A DNA stretch of 64,000 nucleotides, taken from positions 18,967,316-19,031,315 of the forward strand of contig NC_091098.1 in NCBI RefSeq assembly GCF_024713975.1, given 5' to 3'. The notes beneath the pieces were generated by a model, which saw nothing but the letters and a program-made list of their open reading frames with translations, searched no databases and had not been told where the DNA came from. Each line of letters opens with the position of its first letter. The first letter of the stretch is position 1. The translations under genes and the position numbers were made by a program. Shown piece by piece: positions 39,801 to 51,017 of the stretch. Source of the DNA: Paralichthys olivaceus (Eukaryota > Chordata > Actinopteri > Pleuronectiformes > Paralichthyidae).

Positions 39801-42800
39801 CGGTGCAAAGGTGTGTAACGATCACAGCACTGTTCAGCAAACGACAAGAGACAAACTGTCAAAGAAAGTGCATTGCAGCCACATTTGCGTGTACCAAAGC
39901 TTATCTGTTCACAAAGTCCAATTTGTTTGAACACTATCTGTTTGTTTGTCATCGTTTTCCTGTCTATAATGTTATAAAGGTAAGAACTATGTGGAGGAAG
40001 CATCCCTGAGCCATAAAAAACATTTTCTAATCTGTTTATGAAGGTGGGTCGGATAAAACTAAATAGAACAGAAGTTCTTTGTGTCGCTGAAAATGGAGCA
40101 TATCAGTTGCATTGACGTGTGGAAATATCTTGGTCATGGGGAGGAACTCAACTCCAGAGACATTGACAGACAGCTGAGGCAGCAGCAGATGTAGATATAA
40201 AAACTGGATCTGTGTCCACAGAAACACACATGACAGGGCTATGATCTGACAAAACTGGGACATGTTAGAATACAATTCTACAATCCTCCACTCACAAACT
40301 ATTCTTTCTAAACCAGCCTGTAACTCATATTTCCATGGTTGCAAAACACAATGATTAAAGTGGAACTTCAGGTTTTGGATGTTGCTGTAGCCACATCATT
40401 ACAACTGCCTGACTCAAGCTCTGTGAGACAAACGTTGCTCAATCATCTAAATTCTAGATAAACAAAAAGCAACACATGCGCACTTTGTCGTTATCTCACC
40501 AGACTGCAGGTTGTTTGAGGAGCCGCAACCAGTGTCTCTTTGTCAGTTTGGCCTGGTGCCCACCACTTCCCAGGGATTCGAGGGTGATGATAGGTCCTGT
40601 GAAAAACACATGAGGAGACTGACTCTAATTATGCAAATTGAGCAGCCACATGATATGGACATGCAAACGGTTTAAAGCCTCGCTTGCCTTCTCCTTTGAG
40701 TAGATATTTCCACATGAAGTAGGCCCACAGCACTGAGAGGAGGCCAGACACATAGAAAACACTCTCCCAGCCGTACAGGTCCAACATGAGGGAGCCGGCC
40801 CCTCCGATCACGAGGGTGCTGGTGGAGAAAAATGGGTCATAACAAGACAGGACAAGTCAGGCAAACACACCCTCGTAATAAGATGTTTCAAGATAGTAAC
40901 ATTCTGACTTATGCACATGCATGTCATAATCATGATACAAATAGAAAACTTACAAACATGTATTAGAAGGGATTGTGACATCACAATAGACACAACTGTA
41001 AAATCAACTCTATTCACATCACAACTGGGATTTTTTTGCAAGAAACACTTTTCCCTTTCCCACTGTTCCCGATATATTGCATAACACTAGACTCACCCCA
41101 GATATGAGCCACTACCCACGGTGCTCATGAGGAAGCCTCTTTCACTTTCCACCACCTTCTGAGAGCACAGACTCGCAAGGGATGGGTAATGAACTCCTAA
41201 GATCAAGTAAGAAAACAACATCAGCCAGAGTTTGGAAAAAGTCCCCAAAATAATTAAAGGGGACGATGAAAAGACAGATTTTTACAACCTGGTTCCACAA
41301 AACTAATAATAGAAATGATAGATTTTGGACGTATAACATGGTGAATGATTAAGCAGGTGATTTAGTGTTTGTCATCAATGGGAGCAGCTGATTTTTTATT
41401 GTGCAACAAAAGCTTGATGCCAAACATTTTAAGAGCTCGCCTATGAACAATGTTGATTTAAGTTCTCAAGACACATAAACAAATGAGAAATAAAGAGGGT
41501 GAACTCACTAATGTTGTAGTTCATAATGGTCACCAACAGAGGTCTAAACATTGTATTGTAAAGCAATACATGTGATGGTCATCGTCTTCCTCTTTATATA
41601 CAATGCAAATTAAAAAAGTTTTAGTTTTTATTAAAGCGCACAAATAATCATGCAATAAGGCCTGTGACGAACACTAGTCTGCCAAATGTGAGTTATTAAA
41701 AAGATTATAAAATGACTTTATGACTGTTTCTCATTTTTCTTTGCAATGGATACGTACAAATTACATCAGTTTTAGTTCAAGAAATTCATTTTATTAACAT
41801 GCTTTCAGACATGCACTGAACTCCGCAGATACGCCGTATCTTCTCTGCAGGGGATGCATGTGTCAACGCATATGTCCGAGTGAGAGGCTCTGCAGTTTCT
41901 GTCGACTTTCCCTATCTGGCCTCCAGGAATAAAGTCCGATGGAGTTTCTAACACGCAACAGATGCAAAAATAAAAAAACAAACTAAAAAGAAAAAAAGGT
42001 GTCATGAACAGAGAAGACACCGACAAAGATGTCGAGAGAGTTTGTGGTGATGAGAGCTGACGACGGTGTCTGTGTGTTGTCAAGAAAGTCGCGTGATCTC
42101 CGCAGTGGAGTTAATACGTCACTTCCTGCCTCTGCCTGCTGTGCCAGGCTGCTCCACCTCTCGCCTGAATAATTCATAGTTGTTGCTTTTGTGAACATGT
42201 CTGGGGACAGAACCTCCAGCTGCATTGTGCATGTGTGAAAGGCAAACTGCGGTAAATTGCGTAGCCAATTCTCCAGATTTTTCCTCCAGGTCACGTCTGA
42301 AAACCTCTTTAAAGAAACAAATCCAACAACATTCTGGATAGTGGATGACTCACAGCAACAAGTTCTGCTTGTTTACTATGTTGATTTGATGAAAAGCGAG
42401 ATATTTGAAACCACGTCTGGCGGTTACTGTAATGAGCTGGTTCAACTTGCTATCAAGATGGATGGATGGATAGATGGATAGATGGATAGATGGATAGATG
42501 GATAGATGGATAGATAGATAGATAGATACTTTATTGATCCTGGGGGAAATTTAGGAGCCACACACTAAAGCCATTAAGACCCATGGAAGTATTGAAGCAG
42601 ACTCTTGAAAGTCTCATCATTCCAGACCTTAAAATAAATGCAGATCAATCTATTACAGGTCTGCAAAGAGCAATTATGTCTCGCCACTGACGTAATCTCA
42701 GTTTGTGATTCATCCAGCACCTCTGACCTTGCAACAGGCCCATGAGAAAGCGAGCCAGTGTCATGGAGAAGATCGGCTGGGAGCAGAACTGAGCCAGGAT

Positions 42801-44663
42801 GGGTGTGAAGGCTGTCATCGACCCCCAGGCTGCTGCAGACAGCAGGAGGACCTTCTCACCTCCCACTCTGTAAACAAAGAAGACAGCCTGTGTTAGTTTT
42901 ACCCCCTGACTGCTCAGAGAGAGGCTTACCTCACTCACAGGTTTTGAGCAGTGGCAGAACTGTGATATCTAGGATGACGCAGTGAATATGGATAAGCAGC
43001 ATATCTGTTTATGATGATTAAAACATGTATTGACTACATTATCTGTCCCAAGTTAGCAAACACAACTGGGCCCTTTGTGTCACTATCAGTTATGTTCCTG
43101 TGCAAAAGGTGTTTGATGAGCAGGAGGTTAAAATGAACACCAGTTTCAATGTCAAAGGTCAATATGGGGTCAGATCACTCTTATGTCACAACATGACCAA
43201 GTTTCCTACCTGTCACTGACGTAGCCTCCGAGCACTTGGGTAAAGCAGTAGCCCCAGAAGAAGCTGCCCAGCACCATACCGGACTCCCTCTTAGTCCAGT
43301 GGAACTGTTCCGCCATGCTGACGGAACAGATGGGCATCGCCACGCGGGCGCAGTAGAGGAGGCACGTCCCGAGCAGCAGCACCACTGTCCATACCCTCGC
43401 CACCGGCCTGCACAGGAGGAGAATGGATCAAGTTATTTGAGTTTGGTTGAGCAGATTGAGCCAGACTAATCCCAGCACTGTTGCCTCATAGCAAGACGTT
43501 TCCTGGTTTGAATCCCAGCTTGGCCAGGGTCTTACTGTGTGGAGTTTATGTGGGTTTTCTCAAGGTACTCCGCCTTCTTCCCACAGTCCAAAGGCATGGG
43601 GATAGGAGTTATGTTAACTGGAGGTTCTTAGTTATCCATAGGTGTCAATGTTAGTGTGAATGGTTGCTTGTCCGTGCATGCTGGCCCTGAGATACACTGG
43701 TGACTTGTCCAGGGTGTAGCCATAGCCCACCTCTCACTCAATATCAACTGGGATAATCTCCAGCTCCCCTGTGAAACTCAAAGTATAAGCTGTACAGATA
43801 ATGGATGGATGGAGTTTGGTTGAACAAAGGCAACATCTGGAGACAAAACTAGTTCAGAGCTTATATAACTTAAGGAGGGAACTTTAAGACAAACAAAATG
43901 CCTTCTAACACTCAACGCATGGGACAGTTTCAGAACTACAGGGAGTATCTACAATGTGCCCACACGGCAATTCCTTTAACAATATGATGTCACAACAATA
44001 TAATAATCAAATTACACTGAAAACTATTTCAGGATAGTACTGCCACATATTTTTCACGAATTGTATATAACTTGGATCCCCATCTTTATATGGCACATTT
44101 TTGAAATTACAACCTTGTGTGTATTTGTAGCATTATTTCTGCTTTTTTGTATCTAACATTTCTATTACTGATTTTTATTCTTACTATATTTCCCCTCTGC
44201 TACTTTCTTGTGCTGCTGTGTCATTGGTGGAATAGGTGAAGGTACATCTAATCTTGTTTAATCTTAACAAGGTTTGTTCTATTGTAATTCCTTTATAACA
44301 AACAGAGTATGAATCATTTCCTTAATTTTAAACTATTTGACCCTGCGACTTGAATCTTAAGATCATTGGACCTTGAATGAAACACCATTGATGACACACT
44401 CTGTGTTTGTGCTGCAGGAGTTTAAGAATTACAAGGAAACAGAGTTATTTATCAAGATTGTTGCTGAAAACTGGATACACACGACAAGCAGGCATCAGTA
44501 GATATGATCAGTGTTTAGAATAACATTACCTCGGCCAGTTGGTGTTGTGTTCAGGCCACTTCTTGTGACCCCCGGGGACTCCGCTCTTGTCGGGCGGACT
44601 GTTTTCCTTGTGACAGACCAAATCTGGACTATAGTTCTTGCCATATTTTTGAATAACTGCCAT
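36876..44663 (-). CDS. slc17a9: Vesicular nucleotide transporter VNUT (SLC17A9), 13 coding exons
   Basis: The spliced frame (466 aa) encodes an MFS-fold transporter that loads ATP and other nucleotides into secretory vesicles and lysosomes, driven by membrane potential and needing chloride. Coding exons, 5' to 3': 44663-44530, 43407-43210, 42867-42728, 41196-41097, 40818-40688, 40596-40500, 39829-39733, 38838-38751, 38656-38622, 38474-38359, 37613-37558, 37451-37422, 37054-36876. Phases agree at every junction. Family blocks seen are LLLGTCLLYCAR (TM1), SFFWGY, GGEKVLLLSA, RFLMGLLQG, LYGWESVFY, LLSWLPTFF, GWVFNVIPWLVAIP, VNVQDLAPSCAGALFG and GYLIEASGSW. ATG 44663 is preceded in frame by TGA; the hydrophilic N-terminus (about 50 aa) is poorly conserved. 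The intron after exon 5 is GC-AG. Teleosts may carry a/b copies, and which one this is was not determined. Confidence 0.93.
39318..39480. repeat. Dispersed repeat fragment in slc17a9 intron 7
   Basis: Contains CACCTGGTGGCTGGCTGCGG, then TATAGGTTGTAAATCCTGCC and a TAGTGGGAGGAAGTGGAG ending. I recall this order of motifs from a short repeat common in percomorph introns. No terminal repeats were found. Confidence 0.4.
40686..40687 (-). other. slc17a9: Non-canonical GC splice donor of slc17a9 intron 5
   Basis: Exon 5 ends GGAGAAG at 40688 and the intron begins GCAAGC. The acceptor CACAG precedes 40596. Only this junction restores the conserved reading (phase 1, Gly codon G|GA), and no GT lies near enough to serve in frame. 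GC-AG introns are a known minor class with otherwise strong donors, as here. Confidence 0.8.
41801..42304 (-). mobile_element. Non-autonomous DNA transposon (MITE-like), copy A
   Basis: A 0.5-kb element in slc17a9 intron 3. The ends GCTTTCAGACATGC (41801) and, read from the other end, GTTTTCAGACGTGA (42304) form imperfect terminal inverted repeats. On the minus strand it aligns with 55185-55682 over its length. Shared blocks include GAGAATTGGCTACG, GGAAGTGACGTATTAACTCC, CACAAACTCTC and TCTCACTCGGACAT. Open frames inside are not conserved between copies, so it is non-coding. Target-site duplication is unclear. Confidence 0.75.
42458..42552. repeat. (GATG/GATA)n microsatellite with retroposon-end motif
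   Basis: About 70 bp of GATG, then GATA tetranucleotides, is followed directly by ACTTTATTGATCCTGGGGGA. That motif commonly adjoins GATA repeats in fish genomes and marks the end of a dispersed retroposed element; the family was not determined. Confidence 0.7.
43473..43813 (+). repeat. L2-type LINE/SINE 3' end, about 340 bp, in slc17a9 intron 1
   Basis: It runs from GCACTGTTGCCTCATAGCAA through TTTGAATCCCAGCTTGGCC, TGTGTGGAGTTTATGTGGG, CTTCCCACAGTCCAAAGGCA, ATGGTTGCTTGTCC, GACTTGTCCAGGGTGTAG and CAACTGGGATAATCTCCAG to a (TGGA)n tail. This order is that of a very abundant teleost L2-related short element. The copy is moderately diverged and inserted in the orientation opposite to slc17a9. Confidence 0.75.
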
Positions 44664-45240
44664 TCAACGCGAGGTACACGTCTCCCCTCTCTTGGTCGCT
44701 GTCTTACTTTCAGTCTCTTTACGCGCAGTGAGCCAACGCAGGCGCTTGGACCAGGACGCAGGAGTCTCCGCGCAATCTTATACCTGATCTCCACCGTTTG
44801 AATCCATAACCTGCGAGACGGGAAGGGAAGGAATTCGAGCGACGGTGCCGGAGCTGGGCTGCTGGAGGAGGCAGGCTGTTTTCCTGATGCCCGAGGAGGA
44901 GTAATCCACGTGTCAGTTTTTCTCCCCCAGCCTCCTCCTCCTCCTCCAGCTCAGGCCCGCAGTTCTTCTTCTCATCGGTAGGGTTCATCAGGAAGTGATT
45001 TCAGCCTGCTGTAAACCTTAGTCAGCCGCCTGCAGCCATTACTGTGTCACCAGAGACGCATCTGGCTGCGGCCCCCATGACGGTGCAGTTTATATTTTTA
45101 TATATAGAGTATATATATACAGAGAGAGAGAGGGGTGATGAAGATGAGTTCTCCTGTAGGTCCCCACCGAGGAAGACGGTGATGGAGCTCGGGCTGAAGG
45201 AGCCGAACTGTGCGCAGAGGCTGTTTTAACTGTGCGTTCT
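44664..45240 (-). promoter_or_regulatory. slc17a9: slc17a9 promoter and 5' UTR region
   Basis: GC- and CpG-rich sequence directly upstream of the slc17a9 start codon; the elevation runs from the first coding exon to about 45.2 kb. No TATA box is obvious in the expected place. A TA-rich stretch at 45088-45120 carries an AGAG run. Whether the 5' UTR contains a further intron cannot be told. Confidence 0.45.
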
Positions 45241-46652
45241 TCCCCGGCTGTTTGCAAACATGTGTTATGTAATGATCTGCATTCTGTTAGCATCTGTCCT
45301 GCCACAGTGTGTGCATGTGTTGGAGTGACGATGGTACACCCACCGAGGAGGAGGGACAACCTTACAATCCAGAGGAGAAGACTTTAAAATCAAGGAGAGA
45401 AAACTTTAAAATCAGGATTAGGGAGCAATTTTCATTTAGGAGGAGGGATCACTTTAAAATGAAGAGGAGGGATCACCAGGGAGGTAGATGGGAGCAAGGG
45501 TCAGAACTGGAACATCAGAGGAGCTGTGAGCCCCTGCACTTGTCAACCTTAATAAAGGGTCTTTTTCCATAGTGTTATCACTTTTTCATAAATACATGAA
45601 TGCCACAGATTCCCTGGTAGCACTGGCTGCCATATGAAGGCCTGGTCACGTTGTTTTGTTTATCCTGGTAGTAGTTGATCATTTAACTGACCTCAATGAG
45701 GGGTGAGGGCTGGCGATACATCAGTATTAGTCTTTAATAGCATTATATCAAAAGTGTTTATACATGTATCTTCATAGCTGTATATATATAGCTATTCCTG
45801 TCATTGGGTTTTTGATGCATTATCATATAAATAGCAGTGTAATCGTGTAGCTGATCAAATTGCAGAGGTTACTGAGTATTTCAATCATTAACAAGGCATT
45901 GATCGTGGTTTTTGGGAGTCATGATCTGTATAGAGTCCAGACATAGAAGTACTTCAAATCTGTACATAGGTGCAGGACCCAAGTAAACGAATGTACTTAA
46001 AATTTGCAGAAAACACACCAGATCAGAGAAACACCACGTTCTTCATGCCCTGTCCAGTTTAAAAATTCACTTTTATTGCAAAATAATATACCAGCAAAAA
46101 AAAAAAAAAAGCACATCAAATTTTGCAAAAAAGCTACTTATTCCATACATGTAAATAATGCATCTGTAAAAGTATCTCCATGTCTGTGGACATAGATTTA
46201 TCACCATTCACATTTTTTAATATCGTCTGTAATATTTTACAACAATATGAAACTGAGGTTGCCTTGAAGCTCACACAGTCACAGAACTCTGTTAAGTTTA
46301 TAGCTTCCCAGGAATCTTGCCTTGTCCTACTTGGTAACTGCTACAATGATGTACAGCTTGATGTTTTCTTTGTTCTTGTCTGCATCCTTTTATAATGTTT
46401 TACGCAATAATGAAATACGAATCTAGGAATTTCCTTTTCAATGTCACAGTAGCTTGAAACATCCAAAGTATCTTGCTTTGGCTGATTCTGTAACAGAAGA
46501 GCACAAGCTGACAGACAAGTCGCTGAAATGTGTATGGTTTTTGTAAGGAAAACGTTTATTTGAGGCAGTGCACACTGAGCCACCCACTTTCCCCTGATCA
46601 TCAACCCGTCTTCTAAGTGGTCACACACAGAACGTGACAGCCTAATTTAGGC
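45241..46652. other. slc17a9-gid8 spacer
   Basis: No gene recognised. Three near-copies of ACTTTAAAAT in purine-rich context occur at 45381-45390, 45403-45412 and 45451-45460, a degenerate tandem array. A poly-A run lies at 46098-46111. AATAAA hexamers on the minus strand at about 46560-46555 and 46077-46072 could be distal poly(A) signals of gid8. Confidence 0.5.
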
Positions 46653-46968
46653 TTTATTCACACCCTCCTATGCAAACAACTTTCCCTGCCGACAGACAGA
46701 AAAACCTAGTGTAACTGAAATAAACAAATTGTATTGAAACAAATATGTAAATACCAAGTAAAATAATGGTATGTGTGTTATTTTAGTGTGAGAGTTCCTC
46801 TTAAAATGCCATTAATCCAGTTTGCACATTCTACCTTACTTAAGTATCAAAAAAGCAACCCTTACAAAAAGAAAAGGTTGTACTCTACGAGTCAGTTTGT
46901 CGGGGTATAAATAGATAAAGGAAATGTGTCCGTTTTATCATGCTGTGGTATGTTTTCTCTGTGGGTCC
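46653..46968 (-). promoter_or_regulatory. gid8: gid8 proximal 3' UTR with AATAAA
   Basis: The nearest minus-strand poly(A) signal after the stop codon is AATAAA at 46658-46653, about 310 bases downstream. Confidence 0.5.
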
Positions 46969-48344
<1,376 letters not shown>

Positions 48345-48830
48345 TCTGATCCTGGAGCAGAAGAGAGTAGCTTCGCTGTCATGTCACAGATCAACATTTT
48401 AAACTCACGAACAAGAACAATCGTACAGCGTCACAACAGTGTTAGTGATTTGTTCTTCGGTTTGACAGCAGACTCGGCACCGGAAATCAAAGTCACAACG
48501 TATGAGGCCTTCGATTAAAAACACAACATTGAAGCCTGATTTGCGTCAACCGGATAAAAACAAAGACAACTTCCACCGTAACGATGATGTAAATCGAACA
48601 CACGCACCCGGAACAAGCGCTCTTCTGTTTTATTCTCTTTCACTGTGTTGAATCTAAAACCCCACACGAGCAGAAACGTCACTTAGTTCACGATACCTGG
48701 AGATTTTGTCGCTACTTCCCAGCAGTAGCTAGCCAGCTAGCGGAGGTTAGCCTCTTCTTCTTCTTCTACTACTTCTTGTTGTGGTTCTTCCTCTTCCGCC
48801 TGTCTACTTCCGGTGTCACGTCGAATTCTG
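48345..48830 (-). promoter_or_regulatory. gid8: gid8 noncoding first exon, 5' UTR intron and promoter
   Basis: An acceptor (TTCTGCTCCAG) lies 7 bases upstream of the start codon, so coding exon 1 begins at 48351. A fitting donor CTCCAG|GTATCG ends an upstream noncoding exon at 48697. Further upstream are a CTT-rich stretch and an ETS site (ACTTCCGG on the plus strand, about 48806-48813), typical of housekeeping promoters. Transcription start inferred near 48.75-48.82 kb. Confidence 0.6.
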
Positions 48831-50879
48831 TTCCCAGTTCTCCCCAACACGTGTCCGTGTGATAGCACCTCCCCCCTCGGTGGTGAATGTGGAGATCGCA
48901 GATGGTACCGTCTATGTGCTGGGTTCAGGTGGCGGTTGGAGACACATCATCTTCAAAGGGAAACAAACTTCACCACGACACCGGTTACGTTCAACCACAC
49001 TTCGCACATCGCTACTGCCCCCTGCAGTGCATTTAAAGAATTGTGTAACTTGGATATTCGAAGTCTCAATTCTGCTTGTTTTGTTTTATTTTCAAAAGCT
49101 GCTTATGCGTTATTATTATCATTATTATTATTTCCTCAAGATGATTTACGTTTGATCGCACCACAATAAACTGGCAGGAAAAAACATTATAACTTATAAT
49201 TGAATCCTTATTAAACTTATTTTGTCTGACCTCACACAGATTTATCTCTTATCTTACTCAGGGTCTGTGTTATGGACATTTACCTATTGGCATGTTCAAA
49301 TTATACACAATAGAATACAGACTAGAAGAGCATCAGACCAACACAACATGTAGCTTCTCACTTACTAGAGTTTGAACCACTGTTGCATTATTAAACATCA
49401 TTATTCAACTCTTTGACAGGTCCTCTCCATTCTGCAGCTGCTGGTGGGACAAGCCTATTGTGTGGATATACCACCCACCCAAGGGTGCACCGCTAGTGGG
49501 GGCAACAGTGAACCAGGATCCTATCAACTGTTTGCGGGGGGCTTTTGGAGAGGGGCAACTATGAACTATGAAACCTTTTCTGAAGTTTAAGGGAAATATA
49601 GACACCACTCACGTGTCATCATCACTGACTTCCCCTCAGCAGAGCAGTTTACCTTGAGAGACAAGGTAATGCGGAGAATGATTCTGAACCATGGTTATGA
49701 TGTTAAATGCAGCTTGGACTGTCCCCATGGCAACAGTTAAAATGATTATGCTCCTTGGGGTGAGAAAAATGCAATCAAAGACTTGAATACAGGAGGACCA
49801 GTGGAGTAACACCTTCTTTCAAGGTTTGGCATGCGTCTCCGTGTCTCTGCTCGACTACACTGACCATGGCTCCCTCTGCACCCAACTTAAGGAAACATTG
49901 GAGGAACAGGGGCCAGAGATCTGTCCTAAGTTTATTTTTTGATCTTTCAGCAAAAGTGTATTTTCACCTTGTGCAATTTTTTGACTTTGTAACACTCAAG
50001 AAATGCAAATAGCCTAAAGCACCAAGTCGCCTGCGGATGAAGAGCTCCTCAGTCACATGCTCTTGAGAGCCTAGCTTTCATCAACTCACATTCCTCCCAG
50101 GCTGAAGATTAAACAGACACTACTGTTTGCAACATGTAAACCAAACATACAAAACACATATTTACACTTTTCACAGACTGTTTAACTATTGTCTGGTCAT
50201 GTACAAGACTTGTGTACTTTATTCCTCTCAATAATATACGTAAATAATATATTAATTCTACTATACGTAGCTACAGTGACATTTTACCTCCTTGTTTAAA
50301 CATTTATCATGATGTCATTACTGTCATTGTTTTACACTCAGTCTAAATTCCATCTATTTAATATAGTTAATCGGTTGATTGATGTATTATATTAAAAAAA
50401 TCAATGAAAGTACAAAACCAGGGTGCAACTTTTTTTTACAACGCAGGAATAATTTCTGTGTTTGTCTTCACCTAGTGGTAGACTGGAGTATTACACGAGT
50501 GGTATTTGCATCTACAAGGTTTTAAACTTCACAGTGTGACTGTAACTTGTCAGCTACTCGTCATCTGAGTAACCAGGGCCTCAAGGTAGAGTTATAAAAA
50601 TAAAGGTGATTCATATAGAATAAGATGTCGACATGTAGAGTACTTCTGTACAATAAGGGCAGTCAGAGCTGGATGTTACATATTTGGCTGCATCATACAT
50701 GTTACTCTATCTGTATGTGGTTAAACAGTTTCCACTTCCTCTACATGTGATGTCATGTATGTTTGCACCAGGCACCACATGGTCATAATAACCCATCACA
50801 TTTGTCCCCAGTTGTCGCAGTACCCGTCTGGGCCTCTGGGTGGCGCGGATTCTCTCGTATGTAAACATAGTGACGGCAG
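48831..50879. other. gid8-tasor divergent spacer
   Basis: About 2 kb of mostly AT-rich DNA between the two divergent promoters. The only item of note is a coding-looking remnant at 49417-49740, listed separately. Confidence 0.55.
49417..49740 (+). pseudogene. Possible decayed coding remnant, family unknown
   Basis: One frame stays open for 57 codons from 49417, hits TAA at 49588-49590, and continues for 49 codons to TAA at 49738-49740. The second part has ordinary protein-like composition (Phe, Arg, Asp, His, Tyr and Cys well mixed; [18 protein letters not shown]). I do not recognise the family. Composition is less AT-rich than the surroundings. It may equally be a chance frame. Confidence 0.2.
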
Positions 50880-51017
50880 CGTTTTGCAGTGGTGGAGAAG
50901 AACGTGTACGTCATTTTCACAATGGCGGAGGCTGGGTGAGGAGGAGAGAGTGTGTGTGAAGCGGCGCTGCGATCGTTGGTGCTACATCGCCCGTAAGACG
51001 TGCACGGTGCCCGGAAA
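50880..51017 (+). promoter_or_regulatory. tasor: tasor 5' UTR and core promoter
   Basis: CpG-rich leader with a YY1-type AATGGCGG at 50921-50928, a position typical of YY1 sites just downstream of a start site. TACGTCA near 50908 is a CRE half-site. TAA at 50994-50996, in frame with the coding sequence, rules out N-terminal extension in this exon. Confidence 0.55.
50922..50939 (+). CDS. Upstream open reading frame (uORF), 5 codons
   Basis: ATG-GCG-GAG-GCT-GGG-TGA lies in the inferred tasor leader, 79 bases before the main ATG. The ATG is part of the YY1-like AATGGCGG word. If the transcript starts upstream of 50922, this short frame could lower or gate translation of tasor; if it starts within the YY1 site, the uORF is absent. 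Confidence 0.35.
   Translation: MAEAG

Noticed and set aside
41805-42294. Open frames of 92 and 103 codons in slc17a9 intron 3
   Set aside because: They lie wholly inside the MITE-like element and are not conserved in its second copy.
44495-44794. 100-codon minus-strand frame over slc17a9 exon 1 (starting MEIRYKIARR)
   Set aside because: It is out of frame with the transporter; only the ATG at 44663 gives phase 2 at the donor and joins the conserved TM1 exon.
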